Shown piece after piece: positions 51,842-59,663 of a stretch of 64,000 bases of DNA. The translations under genes were made by a program, and so were the position numbers. The DNA is from Cyclobacteriaceae bacterium (GTDB taxonomy: Bacteria > Bacteroidota > Bacteroidia > Cytophagales > Cyclobacteriaceae): NCBI GenBank assembly GCA_016787645.1, contig JAEUUF010000013.1, forward strand, positions 248,001 through 312,000. Reading direction: 5' to 3'. Numbering within the stretch: position 1 is the first letter of the stretch; every line of letters starts with the position of its first letter. Below the pieces are notes generated by a model that was not told the DNA's origin, made no database searches, and worked only from the letters and a program-made list of their open reading frames with translations.

Positions 51842-53295
51842 CGCGATGACTTTACCGGTCCCACAAATTTAACTTTTACTTTTTCAAGCAATCTATCTTC
51901 CTGGTATACCCCGATGATTACGATCGTCCTTGCTTCCGAAATTGCATCTGCGGGAAGCTTGATGAAACACATTCGCTTCATCAACCCCTCGGCCGGAAGA
52001 AGGATGTCAGAACCTTCCGGGAGTACCAACGTCGCCGTTGAAGGACTCTCTACTTTGACCTTCAATTGCAACGGGTCAAATGTTTTGTTCACAAATTCAA
52101 TGGTGTACAAGTTCGTAAAGAATCCGTCATCCGTGCGCTGGAAAAGCGTACCCGGCACCTTCAATACCGTTGTTTCAACATCTGACCGTGTAGCCAGCGT
52201 GAAGCTCAGGATCGTGATCAGCGCCAGCAACACCACCGAATATCCGATCACCCGGGGGGTAAATAGCAATTGAATGCCATTCTTAATGGAATTGTAGGAC
52301 GCGTAGCGGATCAAACCTTTTGGCTTGTTGATCTTGACCATAATGTCATCGCAGGCATCCATGCAGGCCGTGCAATTCACACACTCAAGCTGTGTCCCGT
52401 TGCGAATGTCAATTCCTGTTGGGCAGACATGTACGCACAATTTGCAGTCGATACAATCGCCCGTCTTCGGTGCTTCAGCCGATGCTTTTCTTCGGCGACC
52501 ACGCGGTTCACCGCGAAGCCAATCATAAGCTACCACAATCGAATCCTTGATGAGCAAAACACCCTGGAGTCTGCCGTAAGGGCAAACGACCACGCAAGCT
52601 TGCTCACGGAAATAGGCAAACACACTGTAAAAAATTCCGGTGAACGCCACCATGCCCATGAATCCCCCCACGTGCTCCGATGGGGACTCCTGTACAATAG
52701 CGAGTGCCTGGTCCTTTCCGATCAGGTACGCCATGGCGATATGGGCGATGATAATCGATAACAACAAGAAGAGAAGTTGCTTGAAGCCTTTCTTTGTGAT
52801 TTTTTCCGTGTTCCAAGGCATCCGGTCTAACCGTCGCTGTTGATTTGCATCTCCCTCAATCCAGTATTCAATCTTTCGGAAAACCATCTCCATAAACAAA
52901 GTTTGCGGACACGCCCACCCGCACCACAGCCGCCCGAAAACTACGGTAAACAAGATGACAAAGACGAAGAACGTGATCAGGGTAAGGGCGAGCAACACGA
53001 AATCCTGGGGCCAGAAAGCCTGGCCGAAGACCACAAACTTTCGCTCAAAGAAATTCAGCAGAAGAATGGGCCTTCCGCCAATCTGAATGAAGGGTCCGGC
53101 AAAGAAAAGGGCAAGCAATATGACCGTGACCACGATGCGACGGTTGTGGTACGTGCCCGATGGCTTCTTGGGATAGAGCCATACCCGGTGCCCGGACTCG
53201 TCAACCGTGCTGATGCTATTGCGAAACTCTTCGTCGAACTGATAGAGTTCGCTGCCTTGCTCCACCGCCTCTGATGCCTTCCCTTCCTGGATCAT
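51838..53295 (-). CDS. ccoG: cbb3 oxidase accessory protein CcoG (FixG/RdxA), Fe-S
   Basis: 485 aa. Membrane segments in the first 230 residues, including LWCGWACPQTLFMEMVFRKI. Two Fe-S Cys sets: CVVVCPYGRLQG, and the ferredoxin-like pair CIDCKLCVHVCPTGIDI and CVNCTACMDACDDIM. The C-terminal Ig-like FixG domain (~370-485) is present. CcoG reduces copper for oxidase assembly in other bacteria. Lies 3 nt after ccoP and is overlapped by ccoH. Confidence 0.95.
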   Translation of the reverse strand: MIQEGKASEAVEQGSELYQFDEEFRNSISTVDESGHRVWLYPKKPSGTYHNRRIVVTVILLALFFAGPFIQIGGRPILLLNFFERKFVVFGQAFWPQDFVLLALTLITFFVFVILFTVVFGRLWCGWACPQTLFMEMVFRKIEYWIEGDANQQRRLDRMPWNTEKITKKGFKQLLFLLLSIIIAHIAMAYLIGKDQALAIVQESPSEHVGGFMGMVAFTGIFYSVFAYFREQACVVVCPYGRLQGVLLIKDSIVVAYDWLRGEPRGRRRKASAEAPKTGDCIDCKLCVHVCPTGIDIRNGTQLECVNCTACMDACDDIMVKINKPKGLIRYASYNSIKNGIQLLFTPRVIGYSVVLLALITILSFTLATRSDVETTVLKVPGTLFQRTDDGFFTNLYTIEFVNKTFDPLQLKVKVESPSTATLVLPEGSDILLPAEGLMKRMCFIKLPADAISEARTIVIIGVYQEDRLLEKVKVKFVGPVKSSR

Positions 53296-53298
53296 GGA

Positions 53299-54276
53299 CT
53301 ATTTTCCTCCCTTCGTAGAATCAGCCGGTGCGACCGTCGCTTCCGGGGCTACCAAATTCCCCTGTGGCTTCTTAGCGTCCGGAGGATTCGTTCCCTGCAA
53401 GCTCATCACATAAAAGGCAACATCCCTGACATCGCTTGGACTCATCACTTTACCCCAAGCCGGCATGCCCTTCTCCACCACCCCTTTATTAATGGTCTGG
53501 AAAAGATTCTTAATCGTGCCACCATGGATCCAGTATTGATCAGTCAGGTTTGGTCCAATCGCATTCCCGCCGCCGTCAGCACGGTGACATTGCTGGCAAT
53601 TGTTGCTGACAAATACTTTCTTCCCGTTGGCCAAAATGGCGGCGTCAGGTGAATATGCCAGTGTGTTCTCGTCAATGGTTGCAACGGGCTGACTGGCCTG
53701 GTAAGCTCGGATTTGTTCAGCCGCAGTCGCCAATTCATTTTGATATTCATCGCCGGAGAGGGGCAGAGAACCCATAAAGTGATACACGAACAGGTAAATT
53801 ACTGCCCAGATCATACTACCATACAGGATTCCCTTCCACCACGGGGGCAAATGGTTGTCCAACTCACGAATGCCATCATACTCGTGGCCCAGGTCGATGT
53901 CCTTCTCCTGCGATAGCGGCACCGATGCATTGAATTCATCCCACATCTTGGACCACCAGGACACAGTGGGTGCGTACGGGATGCCGAGGCGCTTGGCCCT
54001 CTCCTCTTCTGCCTGTTTGACGAAGAGGTTAAGTATCCGGAGCATATATACAGCCACCACCATCACCAGGATAAGGGTGACGAACAGTAACCCGGTTACC
54101 AGGTACAGGGGTGCCATCGGATGATTCACAGGATCGTCCATAAAAGACTTCGGCGCGTCCTGGGCGGAGGCAGGAAACCCGATAAGTACGAAAAGTATAA
54201 TCGACAGGGTCACCCTGAACAGGTTGCGATGGTTGACCAATCGGGTATTCATATCTTGAGCGTTGGTTGATTTCAT
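53299..54276 (-). CDS. ccoP: cbb3-type cytochrome c oxidase subunit III (CcoP), mono-haem
   Basis: 325 aa. An N-terminal signal or helix (LFRVTLSIILFVLIGFPASA), two further membrane helices (PLYLVTGLLFVTLILVMVVA; WWKGILYGSMIWAVIYLFVY), and a C-terminal cytochrome c domain with a single CxxCH (SNNCQQCHRADGGG) and a later Met ligand candidate in GMPAWGKVM. Classical proteobacterial CcoP has two haems; the one-haem form is usual in Bacteroidota. Alternative start MNTRLVNHRN at 54252. Confidence 0.92.
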   Translation of the reverse strand: MKSTNAQDMNTRLVNHRNLFRVTLSIILFVLIGFPASAQDAPKSFMDDPVNHPMAPLYLVTGLLFVTLILVMVVAVYMLRILNLFVKQAEEERAKRLGIPYAPTVSWWSKMWDEFNASVPLSQEKDIDLGHEYDGIRELDNHLPPWWKGILYGSMIWAVIYLFVYHFMGSLPLSGDEYQNELATAAEQIRAYQASQPVATIDENTLAYSPDAAILANGKKVFVSNNCQQCHRADGGGNAIGPNLTDQYWIHGGTIKNLFQTINKGVVEKGMPAWGKVMSPSDVRDVAFYVMSLQGTNPPDAKKPQGNLVAPEATVAPADSTKGGK

Positions 54277-54283
54277 AGGATCA

Positions 54284-54472
54284 CTAAGCGTTTAAGTCCA
54301 GTTGATTATCCTTGTCATTTTCCAGGGGCATCTCCTTCATGTGCCGGATGTATTTCCGGTCCACCGTGAAAGTCCACCACAACAGGCACAGGAAGAAACT
54401 GAAAAAGATGAAGAACGAGATCATCGGCCAGATGGCCACATGATCAATGTTTTGAAGAATTTCCTTGTACAT
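54284..54472 (-). CDS. ccoQ: CcoQ-like small subunit of cbb3 oxidase
   Basis: 62 aa from ATG at 54472 (MYKEILQNIDHVAIWPMISF). One membrane helix (FFIFFSFFLCLLWWTF), then a charged tail DRKYIRHMKEMPLENDKDNQ. Size, topology and place between ccoNO (10-nt gap) and ccoP (7-nt gap) fit CcoQ, which stabilises the oxidase. Confidence 0.85.
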   Translation of the reverse strand: MYKEILQNIDHVAIWPMISFFIFFSFFLCLLWWTFTVDRKYIRHMKEMPLENDKDNQLDLNA

Positions 54473-54482
54473 GGCTGTGTGA

Positions 54483-56609
54483 TTAACGTTCTGCGACCTT
54501 TTCTGACTTGATATCCTTGCCCAACCGCTGCAGGTACGCAATGAGTGCAACAATCTCTGTCTGTGGGGCAACTTCAATTCCTTCCATGTTGAGATTCTCG
54601 CTAATGGTAGTAGCCTGCTTCATGAGGGCCTCATTGGCGGTGTCTTCATACCCTTCCGCATAAGGAACACCCACCTTGCGTAATGCCCGGATCTTGGGGG
54701 CAGTCTGCTCAAGATCGAGGGATTGCTCGAACAGCCACGGATAGGCCGGCATGATTGATCCCGTGGATACCGCATCCGGGGCGAGCATGTGGTTGTAGTG
54801 CCAGCTGTCGGAGTACTTACCACTTATCCGATGGAGGTCTGGTCCCGTCCGCTTAGATCCCCAGAGGAACGGGTGATCATAAACATACTCACCGGCCTTT
54901 GAATACTCACCGTATCGTTCCGTTTCGGAGCGGAAAGGTCTTACCATCTGTGAGTGGCAGCTGACGCAACCCTCCCGGATGTAGATGTCTCTCCCGTGAA
55001 GTTCAAGCGGTGAGTACGGTGTAACGGAAGCAATCGTTGGGATATTGGACTTGATCAAGAAAGTTGGGATGATCTCCACAATTCCACCGACCAGGATTGA
55101 AATGAATGCCAACACGGTAAAGAGTACAGGCTTGCTTTCGAGCACCCTGTGGTGCCAGCCTCCTGAAGTAGCCGCAGGAACTGCAGCGAGAGGAGCCGCT
55201 TCGGCCGGCTCATCCGCAATGAATTTCCCGGAGTACGCGGTCTTGATCAGGTTATACGTCATCAGGATCGCACCGGTCAAGTACAGGCCGCCACCTACAG
55301 CGCGGATCATATACAGGGGTATGATTTGCACCGTTGTCTCGAGGAAGTTTTTGTAGACAAGGAAACCATCCGGGTTGAACTCCTTCCACATCAGGCTTTG
55401 CACCACTCCCGAAACGTACATCGGCAACGCCCAGAATATAATGCCGAGTGTTCCCAGCCAGAAATGGATATTGGCCAGTTGATTCGAGTAGATCTTAGTA
55501 CCCCACATTTTGGGGACAACCCAGTAGAGAATACCAAAAATCAGGAACCCGTTCCAACCAAGACCACCGACGTGTACGTGTGCGACAATCCAATCGGTGA
55601 AGTGGGTGATCGCGTTGATGTTTTTGAGAGAAAGCAGCGGGCCTTCCAGTGTGGCCATCCCGTAGGCCGTTACAGCGACCACCATAAATTTCAGCACAAC
55701 GTTTTCACGCACGCGGTCCCAGGCTCCCCGCAGGGTCATCAAGCCGTTGATCATTCCTCCCCATGAGGGGGCAATGAGCATGATTGAAAACACCGTGCCC
55801 AGGGACTGCGCCCAATCAGGCAGGGCGGTGTAGAGCAGGTGGTGAGGACCCGCCCAGATGTAAATAAAGATGAGGGACCAAAAGTGAATGATGGAGAGTC
55901 GATAGGAATACACAGGCCGGTTCGCTGCCTTGGGTAAGAAGTAGTACATCAATCCCAAGAAGGGAGTGGTCAGGAAGAAAGCAACCGCATTGTGACCATA
56001 CCACCACTGTACCAATGCATCCTGTACGCCGGCATAGAAGGAATAACTCTTCAACCAGTTTACCGGCATCTCAAAGGAGTTGACCACGTGCAGTACGGCT
56101 ACGGTCACGAACGTGGCGATGTAGAACCAAATAGCCACATACATATGTCGTTCGCGCCGCTTGAGGATGGTACCGATCATGTTCCATCCAAACACTACCC
56201 AGATCAAGGTGATGGCTATGTCAATTGGCCATTCCAATTCAGCATACTCCTTGGAGGTGGTGATGCCCAGGGGCAGGGTAATGGCCGCGGCAAGGATAAT
56301 CAACTGCCATCCCCAAAAATGGATCCAGCTCAGGGTGTCGCTGAACATGCGTGTTTTCAGCAAACGCTGCATCGAATAATATACGCCGGCAAACATGGCA
56401 TTGCCGACAAAGGCAAAGATGATGGCATTCGTATGAAGCGGACGGATGCGGCCGAAGGTGGTGTACTGAAAATCAAAATTGAGGGCGGGGTAGAAAAGTT
56501 GGATAGCGATGGTGAGACCCACCAACATGCCAACCAATCCAAAAATCACGGTAACGATAATGAACGCCCTGACAATCTTGTTGTCGTAACTGAACTTGTC
56601 TAACTCCAT
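54483..56609 (-). CDS. ccoN: cbb3-type cytochrome c oxidase subunits I and II fused (CcoN-CcoO)
   Basis: 708 aa. The CcoN part (~1-470) has about twelve helices and the haem/CuB ligands: RPLHTNAIIFAFVGNAMF, YGHNAVAFFLTTPFLG, WAGPHHLLYTALP and DWIVAHVHVGGLGWNG. After a linker rich in Ala/Pro (~460-480) the CcoO part carries one helix and a single CxxCH (YIREGCVSCHSQMVRPFRSE). It is the catalytic high-affinity oxygen reductase. First gene of the minus-strand operon; a TGA-N6-TCA site and an exact -7 element lie upstream. Confidence 0.95.
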   Translation of the reverse strand: MELDKFSYDNKIVRAFIIVTVIFGLVGMLVGLTIAIQLFYPALNFDFQYTTFGRIRPLHTNAIIFAFVGNAMFAGVYYSMQRLLKTRMFSDTLSWIHFWGWQLIILAAAITLPLGITTSKEYAELEWPIDIAITLIWVVFGWNMIGTILKRRERHMYVAIWFYIATFVTVAVLHVVNSFEMPVNWLKSYSFYAGVQDALVQWWYGHNAVAFFLTTPFLGLMYYFLPKAANRPVYSYRLSIIHFWSLIFIYIWAGPHHLLYTALPDWAQSLGTVFSIMLIAPSWGGMINGLMTLRGAWDRVRENVVLKFMVVAVTAYGMATLEGPLLSLKNINAITHFTDWIVAHVHVGGLGWNGFLIFGILYWVVPKMWGTKIYSNQLANIHFWLGTLGIIFWALPMYVSGVVQSLMWKEFNPDGFLVYKNFLETTVQIIPLYMIRAVGGGLYLTGAILMTYNLIKTAYSGKFIADEPAEAAPLAAVPAATSGGWHHRVLESKPVLFTVLAFISILVGGIVEIIPTFLIKSNIPTIASVTPYSPLELHGRDIYIREGCVSCHSQMVRPFRSETERYGEYSKAGEYVYDHPFLWGSKRTGPDLHRISGKYSDSWHYNHMLAPDAVSTGSIMPAYPWLFEQSLDLEQTAPKIRALRKVGVPYAEGYEDTANEALMKQATTISENLNMEGIEVAPQTEIVALIAYLQRLGKDIKSEKVAER

Positions 56610-56640
56610 AAGCGAAGAGGTTTAGGTAAATGGTTGCGGT

Positions 56641-56684
56641 CAAAAGTAGCAAATGGGCAAAAAAACCAGACATGATTTTCGTCA
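56641..56684 (-). promoter_or_regulatory. ccoNO promoter with CRP/FNR-type site at about -41.5
   Basis: On the minus strand the site TGACGAAAATCA (56684-56673) is followed by 24 nt and then TACTTTTG (56648-56641), an exact -7 element. Predicted start of transcription near 56637 puts the site centre at about -41.5, the class-II activator position. No -33 TTG is present, consistent with activator dependence. Confidence 0.75.
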
Positions 56685-56827
56685 GGGACAAGACTGTCTT
56701 TTTTTAGAAGCGTAAGTACTTACTTCGTGCCCTACCCCTGAATCGGATGAGCGGAGTATCTACCGGTCAAACGGAACATTGACTAACAACCGTTGTTCTG
56801 AAAGATCGTTGCCTCAAGTATCGAGGC

Positions 56828-56839
56828 TGATTCTTGTCA
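56828..56839. promoter_or_regulatory. CRP/FNR-type site (TGATTCTTGTCA) before the DUF2892 gene
   Basis: TGA-TTCTTG-TCA, 48 nt before ATG 56888. A weak -7-like TATCTAGC starts 23 nt downstream (56863). Between this site and the ccoNO site (56673) lie 143 bp with no other recognisable element. Confidence 0.6.
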
Positions 56840-56887
56840 TATAAAAGAGACTGGGTTAGCCGTATCTAGCGCGATCAACACAAGCAA

Positions 56888-57124
56888 ATGCTAGCTTTTC
56901 TTAAGCCCAATGTGGGCATGTTCGACAAGATGATCCGGTATGCAGTCGGGGTCATCCTGATTTCTATGAATCTTTCAGGATGGACATCCGGAATACTTGG
57001 CACCATAGCTGTCATGGCAGGTCTCGTTATTCTGCTTACCGGGCTACTCCGATTTTGCCCTATCTATCGAGTACTGGGTATAAATACCTGGAAAGGAGAA
57101 ATGAAAGAAACACGAAAGGAATAG
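56888..57124 (+). CDS. DUF2892 small membrane protein
   Basis: 78 aa with two membrane helices (MIRYAVGVILISMNL; LGTIAVMAGLVILLTGL). N-terminal KPNVGMFDKMIRYAVG and C-terminal LRFCPIYRVLGINTW are the DUF2892 (YgaP-tail type) signatures; the Cys in FCPIY is conserved. Function unknown; often linked to rhodanese or sulfur/low-oxygen genes. Preceded by a TGA-N6-TCA site and convergent with the globin gene (2-nt gap). Confidence 0.88.
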   Translation: MLAFLKPNVGMFDKMIRYAVGVILISMNLSGWTSGILGTIAVMAGLVILLTGLLRFCPIYRVLGINTWKGEMKETRKE

Positions 57125-57126
57125 GC

Positions 57127-57498
57127 CTATTCGGGCAGTTCAATTCCGAGCCGATGCCTGAATAGCATGGCGATGCTGTTCGCCCTGGCTACCGCTTCAT
57201 CCGCACGAGCACCCTCGAAATTACCCCGGACAGTCCCCGTGAAGAGCTCGAGCCACCGGTCAAAGTGCTCGCCCGAAATAGCAAGTCCAATATGTTTTTG
57301 GAAAGGATTTCCCAGGTAGGAACCATCCCCCAGCAGGATAGACGACCAAAAATTATACATCGTCGGGAGATGTGCCGGCCAGTCTACATGTGCAAAAACC
57401 GGGAAGAGCAGCGAGTCGCGGCGAACCTGATCATAAAATCGGTCCACCAGCAACTGCACGTCTTCCCGGTTCTGGATATCAGGGAGCGGCGTTCCCAA
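57127..57498 (-). CDS. Group 3 truncated haemoglobin
   Basis: 123 aa. LPDIQNREDVQLLVDRFYDQ and VRRDSLLFPVFAHVDWPAHL lead to MYNFWSSILLGDGSYLGNPF and QKHIGLAISGEHFDRWLELF, where H of QKH is the proximal-type His of this class. Trp in FDRW is the usual G8 residue. Group 3 globins bind O2/NO and are linked to NO detoxification or microaerobic growth. Lies 4 nt after the FAS1 gene, so it shares its promoter and TGA-N6-TCA site. Confidence 0.92.
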   Translation of the reverse strand: MGTPLPDIQNREDVQLLVDRFYDQVRRDSLLFPVFAHVDWPAHLPTMYNFWSSILLGDGSYLGNPFQKHIGLAISGEHFDRWLELFTGTVRGNFEGARADEAVARANSIAMLFRHRLGIELPE

Positions 57499-57502
57499 TT
57501 AC

Positions 57503-58066
57503 CTATTTCTTTTGCGGAGGAAGCAACACGCCATCCACTACATAGACCACACCATTGGATGCAGGCACGGTACCTACTATGTTGGCACCATTCACGGTAT
57601 ACTTGCCATCTTTCACCCCGATGGTGACGTTGTCAAGATTGGCCTGGTTGATGGTCATGCCATCTCTCATATTCTCGAGCTTGTACACCCCTACGGCCAC
57701 ATGGTACTCGAGGATATTCCGCAGCGCATCTTTAGACTCCGGTTTCAGCAAGCCTTCCACCGTTCCGGCGGGCAACTTGGCGAATGCATCATTGGTTGGC
57801 GCGAATACCGTGAAAGGTCCGGCATTGGATAATTCATCAAGGTATTCGGCGGTCTTCAGTGCCGTTACCAACGTGCTGTGGTCGGCTGATCCGGCGGCAA
57901 CCCGAACAATATCTTTCTGGGAATCGTCATCCTTCACATTGGACTGGCCACCATCTGCCGGCTGAACAGCCGTTTCCGTGGAGGCAGTTTGATTGCTGGC
58001 CTGGGTACAGGAAAGTAGCATAGCAGCCGAGAGCAAGGCGGCAACGAGGGATAGTACAGTTTTCAT
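57503..58066 (-). CDS. FAS1 (fasciclin) domain lipoprotein
   Basis: 187 aa from ATG at 58066 (MKTVLSLVAALLSAAMLLSC), a lipoprotein signal with lipobox MLLSC. One FAS1 domain (~65-187): H1-like FTVFAPTNDAFAKLPAGTVE and H2-like NGVVYVVDGVLLPP. A Ser/Thr/Gln-rich linker follows the Cys. FAS1 lipoproteins often sit in nitrous oxide and denitrification loci of Bacteroidota, role unknown. Forms an operon with the globin. An upstream TTG at 58072 is in frame. Confidence 0.9.
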   Translation of the reverse strand: MKTVLSLVAALLSAAMLLSCTQASNQTASTETAVQPADGGQSNVKDDDSQKDIVRVAAGSADHSTLVTALKTAEYLDELSNAGPFTVFAPTNDAFAKLPAGTVEGLLKPESKDALRNILEYHVAVGVYKLENMRDGMTINQANLDNVTIGVKDGKYTVNGANIVGTVPASNGVVYVVDGVLLPPQKK

Positions 58067-58100
58067 ATTCAAATTGGGTTTGATGGGAGATTTCGGAAGA

Positions 58101-58144
58101 TGAAGGTAGAGGGTCCACCTGTTCTGGCCATATGATTTTCGTCA
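58101..58144 (-). promoter_or_regulatory. FAS1-globin promoter with CRP/FNR-type site at about -41.5
   Basis: The minus strand reads TGACGAAAATCA (58144-58133), 24 nt, then TACCTTCA (58108-58101), a -7-like element with 4 of 6 consensus bases. The 12-bp site is identical to that before ccoNO and the spacing is the same. Start of transcription near 58097, leader ~31 nt. Confidence 0.7.
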
Positions 58145-58179
58145 GATATTGAACTATATTAAGACTATTCAGTCCTATA

Positions 58180-58944
58180 TTAAATGTCCTTTCGGAGGAA
58201 TTTCCGCAAGGCATACAGCAAGGGAATCAGGGACCAGGCCACCAGCAAACTCATGGAATAGCCAATGCCCAAACCCGTACCAAAGAAATTCTTCAGAAAC
58301 GCCCCCGTGTACCCCATGAGTGCCGAGATGTCCAGCTTCAGCAAAATGACGATGCGCGCCAGGTCAACCGGGTTGAGGGAAATCAGCGCCAAGGTCAACT
58401 TCTCCATGGGGTAGTCACTGAAGGAGTAGATCAGGTAAAGAATAAGCCCGTCATAGATCAGGCTGAAATAGAACCAGAACAACAGGGACATCCCGATACC
58501 CCTGGCCTTGTCGCGCGTACTCACCGAAGCCGCAAAGGCCAAGGAGACAAATACCCAGGTAAGTAAGAGGCCGGATACCAACATGTACAAGGCACCTTGC
58601 CCACCCAGCAGCAATACCGGCAACCCCACACCCACCAGGTATGCCGCCGACAGGGCAATGCTTATGGCAAGGAACTCGCTGAAGAAGATCACCTTCCGGT
58701 CGATCGGCTGAGAAAGCAGCAGTTCGATAAATTCGTAGGAGTTGAAAAAATAGATGGTGGTAAAGATGATGCTCACCAAGGGTACTACCATGAGGACAAT
58801 ATTGAGCAGGCTCAGTATAGCCTTGCCGGGATCACTGTCGAGGCTGAACAAGCTGAACGTGATGATCATGAGAAACACCGCATAAAACAGTACAAACCGG
58901 TTGCGCAGAATATCGTATAAGGCGTGTTTTGTGATCCGGATCAT
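58180..58944 (-). CDS. nosY: NosY-type ABC transporter permease
   Basis: 254 aa, about six membrane helices (FVLFYAVFLMIITFSLF; LNIVLMVVPLVSIIFTTIYF; LSAAYLVGVGLPVLLL; LVSGLLLTWVFVSLAFAASV and others). YEFIELLLSQPIDRKVIFFS is the family's cytoplasmic coupling segment. With NosF it forms the transporter that supports Cu-S centre assembly in N2O reductase. Coupled to nosF (4-nt overlap); last gene of the nos operon. Confidence 0.9.
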   Translation of the reverse strand: MIRITKHALYDILRNRFVLFYAVFLMIITFSLFSLDSDPGKAILSLLNIVLMVVPLVSIIFTTIYFFNSYEFIELLLSQPIDRKVIFFSEFLAISIALSAAYLVGVGLPVLLLGGQGALYMLVSGLLLTWVFVSLAFAASVSTRDKARGIGMSLLFWFYFSLIYDGLILYLIYSFSDYPMEKLTLALISLNPVDLARIVILLKLDISALMGYTGAFLKNFFGTGLGIGYSMSLLVAWSLIPLLYALRKFLRKDI

Positions 58945-59663
58945 GACGGGTTCGCCTTAAAGTTATTGCGCATCATACCCGCTATGGCGCGACCCAGTTT
59001 CTCTTCGCCCGTTTGGCGTTTCAGTTCAGCAATCATGTTATCATATCGCACGATGCCTTCCTCAATATAAAGGATGTGCGAGGATAGCTCATCCAGGTCG
59101 CTCATGATGTGCGAGGTGATCAGGAATACCTTCCCTCGCTCCTTCTCTTTCAGAATCTTGGCCTTCAGGATTTCTACCGAAAGTGGGTCCAGTCCTGCCG
59201 TGGGCTCATCCAGGATCAGCACCGCCGGGTCGAAAAGAAAACTGATGGCCGCACTTACCTTTTGACGCGTTCCTCCTGAAAGTGTATGCATCCGCTTGTC
59301 CGACAACTCATCGAGACGGAGTTCATGAACCAGTTCGTCATCCGTTGCCTTGGCGGTTCCGCGAAGATCCCGGATCATGGTGAGCAATTGACCAATCTTT
59401 ATGTTATCCGGGTAGCGACCAATTTGCGGCATGTAACCGATCCTTTCTCGATAACTCCAGTGACCCCTAACCGATTCACCATCCACCTCGATCGTGCCGG
59501 AATCGGGAAGCACCATCCCAAGAATACTTTTGATCAGTGTCGTCTTCCCCGAACCGTTCGGTCCGACAATGGCGTAAGATCCTCCTTTCTGAAAGGTCGC
59601 GTTTACCTCCCGAAGAACTTCGAGTTTCCCAAACCGCTTGTTCACATTCCTAACTTCGATCAT
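58941..59663 (-). CDS. nosF: NosF-type ABC transporter ATPase
   Basis: 240 aa. Walker A GPNGSGKTTLIKS, Q-loop YMPQIGRYP, signature LSGGTRQKVSAA, Walker B LILDEPTAGLDP, H-loop ITSHIMSDL: all intact. Partner of NosY/NosD in N2O reductase maturation. ATGA overlaps at both ends with nosD and nosY. Confidence 0.94.
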   Translation of the reverse strand: MIEVRNVNKRFGKLEVLREVNATFQKGGSYAIVGPNGSGKTTLIKSILGMVLPDSGTIEVDGESVRGHWSYRERIGYMPQIGRYPDNIKIGQLLTMIRDLRGTAKATDDELVHELRLDELSDKRMHTLSGGTRQKVSAAISFLFDPAVLILDEPTAGLDPLSVEILKAKILKEKERGKVFLITSHIMSDLDELSSHILYIEEGIVRYDNMIAELKRQTGEEKLGRAIAGMMRNNFKANPS

